A stretch of 64,000 bases of DNA from Leptoclinus maculatus (taxonomy: Eukaryota > Chordata > Actinopteri > Perciformes > Stichaeidae), in contig JAVDOI010000011.1 of NCBI GenBank assembly GCA_032191485.1, forward strand, positions 21,426,887-21,490,886, given 5' to 3'. How positions within the stretch are numbered: position 1 is the first letter of the stretch; each line of letters opens with the position of its first letter. Shown in pieces: positions 55,179 to 64,000 of the stretch. A model generated the notes under the pieces. The model worked only from the letters and a program-made list of their open reading frames with translations, ran no database searches and was not told the DNA's origin. The position numbers and the translations under genes are program-made.

Positions 55179-56185
55179 TAGTGCTGGGCAACGATTACAA
55201 TTTTTAATCGTGATTAATCGCATGGATTTTTTGAGATTAATCGCATTGTTATGGCAAAGTACAATAATGAATTATAATTATAATAATTGTATTTTAAAAG
55301 CACTGCTATATGAACAAAAGGGCAATAACATTTGGTTTGCAAACACTTATTAAAACAAATACGGTTATTTTTAACATCAGTATTCCCTTTACACAGTAGC
55401 GATCATATTTCTTGCACATCTGTGCTCAGTGCAGTTCTTTTGGAAATAAAATAACTATACTGTTGTGTAGTGACTCCAGAATCGGATTGCCACAGACAAA
55501 TTTCCCCTGTATGTGAAAACGTTCCACTGCTGTGCAACATGAATAAAATGTTTCAGCACGTTTCATCTAAATGTGTGTCTTCAATCAGAGCATGTGAATG
55601 AATGCAGCTCTACTGTTCATCAATATAATGCTGTAACTCCGAGGTAATTATGGTTACCCAGCGATCATAGAATGAAGACACTTTACGCACAATGTAGGTG
55701 TGTTTTCCCCTTAACTCAATAAATTAATATAATTCATACTTGTTGGCATCTTATTCTGAAAACCGGATGTTCGTCTGAAGAAACCGGATGTTGTCTCACG
55801 TTAATCTTTCCGCTAACTTTCTTAGCTCATTCTTGAGGCTTATACGTGCCGTCATTCGTTGTGATCCTAAAGGTGCGTTCACACCAAACGCAACGCGAAC
55901 GCACCTTGAGAACGTTCTTCAGACCAACATCTTCCACAATACTAATCGGCTGCAGTTTGTATCCACTTCTCTGTAGCATTTGTTAGCTTGTCTTGCTTTT
56001 GTTTATACTTCTCCCATACGCTGCATCAACGTAGTCTGAAGACTTCCTCCACCGCTGCCAATGAGCAACGGACTTTCAAAATAAACAATTTTTTTTTTAA
56101 ATGCGTTAACACGCGATAACATAATTGTGGCGTTAATTAATTAATTCGTTAACGCGATAATAACGCGTGAACTTGCCCAGCACTA
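55179..56185. mobile_element. Complete nested hAT element (1,007 bp), perfect 8-bp duplication
   Basis: The ends are TAGTGCTGGGCAACG and, on the other strand, TAGTGCTGGGCAAGT. ATATTTAT flanks both sides (55171-55178 and 56186-56193). Subterminal sequence is rich in TTAATCGTGATTAATCGCAT and TTCGTTAACGCGATAATAAC motifs, possibly transposase-binding sites. It carries no transposase and is inserted in the larger hAT at 54573-59313, so it is younger. Confidence 0.9.
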
Positions 56186-56410
56186 ATATTTATATGACAA
56201 CGATGCATGACAAATCAATCCAGCAACACTGCGGCGCTAAAACACGCATTCCGCCACACACTAAAGAGCACGAGACATTCAAATATTATTCACATCAGAG
56301 GGAACAATATTAACCATATCATAAAAACGACACCATAGACAAATGAACACATTAGTAACGCTACTGCAGATGTAAAAACACAAAAGCACTTCACTTACCA
56401 AAGCTGCTGT

Positions 56411-56955
56411 TCACTTAAAGACAAAGTATATCCTCCTTTCTTTGATTACAAAGAGTTTAATGACGCGGTTGTACAGAACATCGGTGTGGTTCAGTTCCAG
56501 CCAGAGGTCCTCCTGCAAACGTTTGTTGAGTTGCAGATCCACTCGGGTCTCAGCAAAAGTTTTCAAAAGCACCGTAGCTTGTAAGTGTCCTGTCGTGCTA
56601 TGGTGTCTTGTTGCTGCCTTGGTTAGCCAACTCAGGTTAGCGTAGCGTATCTCCAAACACCAAGACGCTCAGTTGCAAATGAAACGCATTCTTAGCCATA
56701 ACATGTGCAACGCTTCTCCGACGCTGTTAGCCAGGAATACCGTTCGTACAAATCCTTTTCCATGCTGGGTCAGGGCTGCTAGCTGTGGGGTTGGCCGATC
56801 CTTTCTTACAATGTCCATTTTTTCCTGAAATGTCCTTCTCCAGAAAGGCGTATTTGAAAAATAAAATATAGCTGAAATTGGTGGAGCCACTGCGCTCAAA
56901 CATGGCAACCCACCCGACGTAACGTGCTGTCCTTCCCTGATTCGCCACGCTCCTA
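56411..56955 (-). pseudogene. hAT transposase N-terminal (TTF-type finger) remnant
   Basis: Frames on the minus strand give FSNTPFWRRTFQEKMDIVRK, RPTPQLAALTQHGKGFVRT, then TASEKRCTCYGEECVSF in another frame, and SWLTKAATRHHSTTGHLQAT followed by VLLKTFAETRVDLQLNKRLQ (56411-56656). This order, with Cys, His and LKTF..TR.DLQL, is the TTF-type zinc finger and following helix of ZMYM1-like hAT transposases. A donor-like TTTG/GTAAGTG occurs at about 56400, and the catalytic part expected beyond it is missing. At least two frameshifts. Confidence 0.75.
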
Positions 56956-57776
56956 TCACGTGACCGTTCCCGGATGTTTACAAAACAACAACAGTCTTGA
57001 TTACCGATCGGCTACCAGGTTAATTCAATATGAACAACTGATTACAGGCGGTGTTGACCGTGTTGTCTTTACTAGCAGCTGTTGTTCAGTTAAAGTCTGT
57101 ATTTCTGTGGAGGAAGCAGCTGTTATTGGAGTGATTAGTGAGCGGCGTGTCCAGCGGAGGTATCAGACCTACGGAGCAGACGTCTGAAGTCACGGTTAGC
57201 GGCTTTAGGGAGGACGGACACAAAACGGAGGACTTTCCTTTTCTTATTATTGTTTATTTTGTTCTGTACAACTATGTACAACAAGTTAACACACATAAAC
57301 TATAACGGAAAAAAACATGAATTGCTCTCCAGTACGACAGAGACTTCAGACACCAGCAGAACTACGACTGAGAACAACAACGACACAGAGGGAACGAGTG
57401 AGAGACGTGTGTTGACCACATTTATGGATCATAATCTATTAAACCTTTGTGTGTAAGTGTAGATTTTAATGTAAATATGATGAGAGAGAGATAGAGCAAG
57501 ACCTCCAGCACTGTAACTAAGTCTGAAAAATAAAACTTTCCAGGAAATGTGTCTGTTTGAGTTTATAGAAGATTTTAGATCTTCAGTATTAAACACGACC
57601 TTTCATTATTAAAGACTACTTTATTACTCTGTCGTATTTTTTTAAACTAAGCAACCAATCTACTTCCTGTTTACACCGGCACCATCACGCCCAGTGTACG
57701 TGAATAGTCATGTAATATTCGTTACAAACTCTCCACGCAGCGTTTCAGTATCTGTTCCCTCCTGATTCAAACAGGG

Positions 57777-58555
57777 TGTTGAGGTTCAAGGACCCGTCGA
57801 TACTGTGGGAGAGCCACACGTCTCCCGGCCGTGACAAACACTCAGCCGGTTCAAATTATGATCAATGGTATTTAATTTTACAGAAGTTAAAGCAATTGCA
57901 AAGTGAATCACACTATGTACACTATCGATAGAAATATGATCCGCGGAAAAGAGTTCACACACTCTCCAATCAGGAAGCTTGTTACCTGCAGGATGGAATG
58001 TGAGGAAGTGGAAGAATGATTCCTTTGAATCTCCTTTCATAGCTCGTAAAATATATGTCTCAAATACAATTGGCTTAAGTCCAGCTTACTCCTCCTGGCC
58101 TCAGTCAGCTGACCTACTTCGTTGTGACCTATTGGCTTTGGTCTGTTGCTCCTTCTGCGCGTGCATCCCTCTGTTAGGCCCTCTGCTCTGATCCTGGTGT
58201 TCGCTGTAATGCCTGTATTAAAATCCCTGTCTGTCCCTATCGACTATTCTTTATAGATTAATACATTCAATAATTGTCTCTTATGGTTCAACACTTCTAT
58301 AGTAAACATACTGTAACCATATTATACACTTGATAAGTATTCTGGTGACATTTCACATACTTTGACAGTTTTTACAAGCATAATGTGGCATTCCACATGC
58401 TTCCTACATTTCACTATCCACCACTAGGGGTGCTATAAATCCTACTAAAAAACACTTCTAACTCTAATTCCTCACAAGGGCTAAAGGTATATCCCTACTC
58501 TGTAGTGATAAACCAGGCTGTACAAACATGCTTAATGCCATTGAGCCCCGTGACA
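57777..58555 (-). mobile_element. LTR-like insertion in the large hAT (779 bp)
   Basis: The block starts TGTTGAGGTTCAAGG and ends GAGCCCCGTGACA, the TG...CA ends of an LTR on either strand. It interrupts a segment found contiguous at 54920-55050, which supports insertion. No target duplication is clear, and promoter or poly(A) signals are weak, so the ends may be slightly off. Confidence 0.5.
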
Positions 58556-59684
58556 CTACTCCTTTACCAGCACATTTCTTCAGACCATAATTCCTGCTTT
58601 GTAAAAGAAAACAAAAGCCCAAACAGAGAATCAAATCAGACATGCCCCCTTGAGAGTCTCACCAGCAAGGATTTGGTATTTCTGCTTTTTTGCTGTATTG
58701 AAAACGTACCGAAACGTACCGAACCGTGGCACCACTGTATCGTATTGAACCGAACCGAGAATTTTGTGAACCGTTACACCCCTACTTCTTACATATCTTT
58801 CAACTTGAACTCTTACTACTAATACTAATTTATGCTAGCTAGCTTCAGCATCACAACAGTCACACTAGCCCACTGACCAATCACGGCACACGTTAATGCT
58901 GAGCTCCACGTTAATGCTGACTTACTTGTAGACTATCTCGGTAGCTCTGGCACGTCAAAGAATACGCCCAACATGTCAAACTAAAGATCTGATTGGTTGA
59001 ACACTATGACAATCAACAATACCGTCCCCATTTACTTTAATCTGCAAAGTCTACCTAGAGGGCATCGGGCCTTTCTTCTTACCTAGAGAAATAGGGGTGA
59101 ATTGTTTCTGATTGGATAAAAGCTCTACTTAAAACAAGCTGCACTAGAAGCAGCGCTGCAGACTGGGAGCAGAGCAACTGAGGAAGACAGTAGCTGTGCG
59201 ATGAAAAAAAAAGCTAATAGGAAAAAAATTATTTAATTATAAAATAGCTATAATTTTGTGATTCTGTTTAGGCCAGCAGAGAAGGCTTCGCTGGCCCTGA
59301 CGGCCCACCACTGGTCTTTTTAAACAATGCATATATTAACAGGAACACTGGGAAATGGAAGTGGAAGTGAAACTAAGTCTATGGTTTGCCTGAAAATGTA
59401 TTTCCATAAATGTGATCAATACTGTCCACCTGTAGTGGATTTTACAGATAAGAGTTATGGTGAGTAAAGTAAGGCTTGGAGATTTCACTACACTTATGGC
59501 CATACTGCTTATGCACAGACAATGAAACAGAGCATGAAAAACAAGGTCAGTTACACTGCATACATACCACAAACTGAAACTTGAAACGTGTTGAGGTTTT
59601 TCCCTGCTAGGGTCCCAGTGCCTTGCCCATTGCAAAGAGAAGTTTACATATCTTGGCAATTTGAAAGGTTTTGTCAGTTTGTCT

Positions 59685-60090
59685 GTTATGTGCCGTGTTG
59701 TGTTTTGTGCTCTCCCTCTGCCCCCCCCTCCCCCCTCAGTGTCCTCTCGGGTGCCACCCTCTTTCCTCTTTTTTGATTGGACACGGCTGCGTTCAATCAC
59801 GATTAGCGGTGGTTAAAAGGAGAGGAGCGCCTCATGGACAACCCCTTGGGCAACGCGCAGTAGTGAAGCTGCATGTGCGGCGGTGTGAAGCTGTGGATCA
59901 CCTTTGTTCCAGCCGTGTGGGCTGTTGTTCGTATATTGTCAACTAGTGTCGCTTTCTTTCTATAAGAAAGTAGTTTTCAGTTGGTTCCTTGCGTGCATTT
60001 AATCTGTCTGTGAATAAATGTATTTCATTAACCCATCCGTTGCTCATGAGTCTCTTTCCCCGGGAATTTTATATTGTTACTCCCCTCATC
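59685..60090 (+). mobile_element. LTR-like unit
   Basis: It has the LTR order: GATTGGACACGGCTGCGTTC (a CCAAT-type box), GTGGTTAAAAGGAGAGG (TATA-like), a transcribed part, GTGAATAAATGTATTTC (poly(A) signal), and an end near GGGAATTTTATATTGTTAC. Exact ends and a target duplication were not determined. A hAT element begins immediately to its right. Confidence 0.4.
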
Positions 60091-60098
60091 CCTTAGAC

Positions 60099-60619
60099 CA
60101 GGGGTCTTCAACGTTTTTCAGGCCAAGGACCCCCCAACTGATAGAGAGATGGAGCAGGAACCCCCGACTATATATATTGTATAAAATTGTGTTTTATATT
60201 AAACTGGGCCTAGTACCATGTATACCTCTTTATTGTGCATTCAATACTAAGCTTTTCAAATAATACACAGGTTCATATATTCATGTTTTTTTTATATTCA
60301 ACGTGTGCAAGGTAGCCTACAGTGAGTAGGGTGGCCGTGCAACTGCCATTTATAAACATACCTTGTCAGCTGATACCAATGCCAATATCAACATTGTCTG
60401 TCAATTGCATGATAATCATGCATACAAGATATTCAAATTGACGTCTTCATTTTAAACATAAATGTGGAAACGAAAATTAGTGATTAGTGCCACAGCTATG
60501 CATAAACATACCTGTTATCTTGCATACAATACTGAACTATTAAAATAATGGACAGATTCATTTTTGGAAAATTGTCTAATCAACCAAAAATTTCGCAGAC
60601 CCCCTGTTGAAGACCTCTG
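60099..60619. mobile_element. Non-autonomous hAT, 521 bp, perfect 8-bp duplication
   Basis: Ends CAGGGGTCTTCAACGTTTTT and, on the other strand, CAGAGGTCTTCAACAGGGGG. CCTTAGAC flanks both sides (60091-60098 and 60620-60627). The AT-rich interior has no coding frame. This is a typical hAT MITE of the CAGGGGTC group. Confidence 0.93.
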
Positions 60620-60744
60620 CCTTAGACCTTAAAAAGGGGAACATAAGTCTGTAAAAGTCGTGGTGAACTCTGTCATGCTCCATAAACCTTGCAACTTGTT
60701 CCAGCTCTTGTTCACTGAGATCCAGGAGTTGGCAAAGTGTGGCA

Positions 60745-61138
60745 ACCTGTTTTCTTTATTTGGTTGATCTCAGGAGTTCGGGGTTTATAAAATTACAATG
60801 GAACAGCTGGAACATGTGACAATTTAGCTTGACCCCCGCCTGACCTCTGTACTAAAATCTCCAACTTTTTTATTCTTCACTCTATCAAAGTAAAAATTTG
60901 CAGAGAGACTTCTGACATGCGAACCTGAAAATGTTCAATTTGAGCTGTGTGCCATCTTCATTTACTCTTAACCAGTAACATATACACAATATTTACACAT
61001 CTGAACAAATCTCACAAGTGTTACCTTTATTATAACATCAACATTATTAAAATAGAGCTTGTAGTTACAGAATTACAGTCTTTTTAGTATGGGTATGCAA
61101 TTTTCGAGCAGAGGCCTAAAAATAAGGCTAGGGTTAAA
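60745..61138 (-). repeat. Unnamed TTAACC-ended repeat, copy 2
   Basis: Inverted relative to 26733-27180. On the minus strand it reads TTAACCCTAGCC..., GCATACCCATACTAAAAAGA, GTAAATATTGTGTATATGTT, ACTGGTTAAGAGTAAATGAA, GATGGCACACAGCTC, TTGATAGAGTGAAG and CAGCTGTTCCATTGTAATTT, in the same order as copy 1. Confidence 0.82.
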
Positions 61139-62030
61139 GAAGTTTGGGACATTTGTATCCAAGAAAAAAACTTAAAATATACTGCATGTGTAAAAGAATA
61201 AAATCATTAGGAACCTGCTAAAGTGAACTCATAAGCACCTCAGATACTTAATTATAAAATCATCAACAGTGTACCATTGAATGTAAACAGTAAAGCACTA
61301 AATTAGCACCCATGCACTCCAGAAACTGACTATATGAACTCACACATTAACTAATACAGTAAAGAACACCTTGAAACACCTTGGAGTTGACAGCAACTGG
61401 CTGGTATCCTTAATCCTGTAGTGACTGTAAAACAAACAAAATTAAACATTTAGAAACACTGTCACTGGTAAAATATTAAAATATGAAACAGACTTATAGA
61501 AGGACAGAATGGTAAACATAAGTATGAAGGGAGACTGTGTTGAACAAGAGACAGAAAATGGTTTCAGATGGGACAAAAAGTACAAAGATGAGACAATAAG
61601 TGACAGAAAGGAGAGAGGGTGGTTAGCTTGTTATTGTTTTGGAAGAGAGCTTAACTCATACGTGAGCTAATTCAGTAGATTGTTGGTTTGAAAGTAAAAG
61701 GTTCTCTTAACAGAATTCAGAGCATAGCAGCACACAACCACTTTATATGTAAAGCTATATTGGAGTAACGTCTACCTGATCAGAGAAAGAAGTCACTCTC
61801 TTTCTGTGTGTGTTGTTCACACACAGAAAGAGCTTCTCTGTGCTTTGTTTACATAGCCGGGCCGGGCTTGCGTGCTTTTGGTGCATGTCATAATTTTAGA
61901 GCCGTGTGGAGGTAATAGAAATACTATGAATTCCGTATTCAACACCTTTAAATAGGGCTAGTGGAAGGAACGGTGCCGAGCAGAAACTAGAAAAAGCTCA
62001 ATTCTGTTGTGCTCGCTTTAGCTAAAAAAA
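61139..62030. other. Unique sequence, no gene seen
   Basis: About 900 bases of AT-rich DNA with no supportable exon. It contains the perfect hairpin at 61798-61832. Confidence 0.45.
61798..61832. repeat. Perfect 15-bp hairpin
   Basis: CTCTTTCTGTGTGTG and CACACACAGAAAGAG are exact complements separated by TTGTT. Confidence 0.93.
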
Positions 62031-62083
62031 GTACATAGTTGAAGTATTTTAGGCAGTAGTTGAAGCAGTCGCTGAAGTAGCTG

Positions 62084-62529
62084 AAGCAGGCCCAACGATG
62101 CTCTCATTAATTGGGATCAGACCGTTCCTCTGATCAATATATGATCAGGATGGGATCAGCTGCTTTTCGCAGCCAGCCTGTCAACACCACACAAGTAAGA
62201 TGCCTCTACAAAAATCCCTTCACTAGTCCTAATGCTGGAGATTTGGAGCAGTCTAGCAATTTATCTCTACACTATAATCTTAACGTTTGGTATTTCCAAA
62301 CCCAGCGCTTTGGCTGGACTGTTCTTGATTTTCCGCTGAAGAAATAATAATAATGTTGGACAAATAACGCTCAAAATGGTGTGGGCTGATGCCCTGTGCC
62401 GCTTTGTAAAGCTGCTCATCCCGTCAAGATCTCGGGAACGGATGCAGATAATTTCATAGGTTTTTCAGTGTGGATCTGCGTAACAGTCTGATTTCACCAT
62501 AATTAATGAGAGCATCGTTCAGCCTGCTT
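62084..62529. mobile_element. TIR element in a GAAGTAGTT minisatellite (about 446 bp)
   Basis: AACGATGCTCTCATTAATT at 62094-62112 is perfectly inverted at 62501-62519, and weaker similarity extends the arms to about 29 bp. The interior has no coding frame. Both flanks carry the same degenerate 9-mer (GTAGTTGAA, GTAGCTGAA), so the element either sits in the minisatellite or carries it at its ends. No target duplication is certain. Confidence 0.75.
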
Positions 62530-62944
62530 TTTATGCAGTTGGTAAAGTAATTGAAGCTGTAGTTGAAGTACTTGAGGCAGTAGCTTAAGTAGATAAAGCA
62601 GTACTTTCCCCTAGCAATTCATGAATTGAAAAGTATAGCACTGAAATAGTTGTATGATTGCTAGTAAAACTATTAAAAGGAAAATCAACCAAGGTAGCAG
62701 TAGTAGTAGTTTCAAAAGCGGATAATAACAGCAGCAGTGATTAAAATGTTTAAGCTGATACTTCAACTACTTCTCACACACTTCAACTACCACTATTGCT
62801 ATCACTGCAATCTTTTGGAGTACTTTAGTACTTGAATGAAAACTTAAAATACTTCGGTCAAGGTGGTTGCTAGGATGTGCAAACACTGGAGCAACCTCCA
62901 GTGTTTGTTAAGGTGCTCCATGTGGTTTGTAGGGTGTTGCTATT

Positions 62945-63272
62945 GGGTCATTCTACAAAAACGGTGGAAGTGCTGTCACTTACTTTTGCAGATAGTAAAT
63001 TCCTTTAAGTTAAATTAATAACATAAATTATACATATTCAATAATTAAAGATTGTCCTTGCAATGATAAAACTAAATGTATTCATCTAATGTACAATGTT
63101 TAATTTTGGCAATGTTTTTAAAATCCTAAATTCTAGGAATTGTCTTGTCACTTTTATCATACATGGAAGTGGAGCCTTTACTTTTTATTCAAAACCTTTT
63201 TTTCATGAATTAAATCTCATTCACATTGAACATTACATATATTAAATAAAACATTGACATTTAAAAACAAAA

Positions 63273-63306
<34 letters not shown>

Positions 63307-63916
63307 AAATAAATACCAGTCACACAGAATTACGTCATTGGTGTTACTGCTACACAAAACACTCTTATTTTGAAATACTACACTGACCATTTCAGGTTCC
63401 TCCTGGATCAAGAGGTCCTTGGAGGAAGTGCAGTGGGCAAAGGCATTTGATAAGTCAGATGTCTTACTTAATTTGTTTAAAATATCATGATATATGTGAG
63501 AATTTTGAGCGAAGCTTTTAAGTCTGTCATTTGTGTTACTCGTGTATTGGCCGCAGGGGTAAGAAACTGAACATTATAACTGGTTATATTGAACAGTTTA
63601 ATGATTTTGATTTGCCTGAAAGCATGTGGTCTGACACATGGCAGCCATTTTGTTAAAATTGTAAGTTTTTCTCTATATTGTCATTGGAGTTACAGTCACT
63701 GGTGTTACTTCTCCTCCTGGTAACACCAGTGACATTCCTGTATAAATGAGCAACATAAAAGCTGCAAAAAGACATGAAAAATAAAAATACATTAAGCTCA
63801 ATGTTTTGTGGAATCATTAAGTTTAGATGTTATACAATAAGTTTGTTGTTTTTAAGGAGAAATACATTTCAGCAGATCTATACTACCTAGATTCCACCGT
63901 TTCTGTAGAATGACCC
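62945..63916. mobile_element. 972-bp TIR element with 4-bp TATT duplication
   Basis: Ends GGGTCATTCTACAAAAACGG and, on the other strand, GGGTCATTCTACAGAAACGG, giving about 26 bp of inverted repeat. TATT flanks both sides (62941-62944 and 63917-63920), and joining the flanks restores GGGTGTTGCTATTGTGTTCT of a surrounding repeat. The interior has an ATT microsatellite (63277-63302), recurrent GTCATTGGTGTTACT-type motifs and a 14-bp hairpin at 63695-63733. No transposase is seen. The superfamily is undetermined. Confidence 0.85.
63695..63733. repeat. Perfect 14-bp hairpin GTCACTGGTGTTAC
   Basis: GTCACTGGTGTTAC at 63695-63708 and GTAACACCAGTGAC at 63720-63733 are exact complements with an 11-nt loop. 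The same core recurs in direct orientation near 63333 and 63526. Confidence 0.95.
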
Positions 63917-64000
63917 TATTGTGTTCTAGGATACTAATATAAAGTTTATACGCAAAGTGTTTTCTGTGCTGTTTTACTGGAGCTCAAGCAAGCACATAAT

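Larger units (their letters stand above)
54573..59313 (-). mobile_element. 4.74-kb hAT element with perfect 8-bp duplication
   Basis: The left end CAGTGGCGGGCCGTGCATTT and the right end, CAGTGGTGGGCCGTCAGGGC when read on the minus strand, share 14 bp. Both are flanked by GTCTTTTT (54565-54572 and 59314-59321), a perfect 8-bp hAT target duplication. Minus-strand transposase remnants lie at 56411-56955. A complete 1,007-bp hAT is nested at 55179-56185 and an LTR-like block at 57777-58555. AAACTCTCC(C/A)CGCAGCGTTT and GACCATAATTC(T/C)TGCTTTG occur twice inside (54923/57727 and 55003/58584), so part of the interior is duplicated. Confidence 0.88.

Noticed and set aside
59336..59800. A 154-codon minus-strand open frame
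   Set aside because: No domain is recognisable, and half of it lies in an LTR-like unit on the other strand.

Overview
The window looks like intergenic and intronic DNA of a teleost fish, probably a percomorph. The reasons are long (CA)n, (GT)n and (ATCT)n microsatellites, several dispersed repeats I recognise as typical of percomorph genomes, Tx1-like and jockey/CR1-like LINEs, many hAT elements and small solo LTRs. There is no bacterial-style gene density, operon, rRNA or CRISPR array, and I found no complete host protein-coding gene. Repeat family assignments rest on recalled sequence patterns and on comparisons between copies inside the window, not on database searches.

Layout. 1-3309: tail of one copy and all of a second copy, head to tail, of a modular non-coding element. 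It carries a four-fold 147-bp internal tandem and ends in tandem GC-rich hairpin units. 3310-20560: mostly unique AT-rich sequence with old dispersed repeats and microsatellites. 20565-23190: a decayed minus-strand APE-type LINE. 23190-31000: unique sequence, several dispersed repeats, and a 699-bp TIR element that splits an older repeat. 31280-34410: a TATA-like signal, the 3' end of a Ty3/Gypsy-like element with 39-bp proline-rich repeats, a spliced Myb/SANT-like gene with three in-frame stops and an RTE fragment in its intron, and a short minus-strand ORF that may start a Harbinger transposase. 34450-43580: unique DNA, two oppositely oriented AT-rich arrays, a second copy of the TIR element and an interrupted duplication. 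43590-46770: a broken Tx1-like L1 joined to a broken hAT transposase. 47690-49385: nested solo LTRs, a hAT end and a retroposon tail. 50875-54362: a minus-strand gene or pseudogene with duplicated, symmetric phase-1 exons. 54573-59313: a 4.7-kb hAT with a perfect 8-bp TSD, transposase N-terminal remnants and a second complete hAT nested inside. 59685-63916: an LTR-like unit, another hAT with a perfect TSD, a second copy of an unnamed repeat, and two MITEs.

Functionally this is a graveyard of mobile elements around two multi-exon coding remnants. The best candidates for something undescribed are: (1) the modular element with tandem terminal hairpins and 147-bp repeats; (2) the phase-1 exon-duplicated gene at 50.9-54.4 kb; (3) the Myb/SANT-like gene whose frame survives across three exons despite three stops; (4) the 972-bp TIR element with a recurrent GTGTTAC motif; and (5) perfect hairpins near 41.3 and 51.5 kb.
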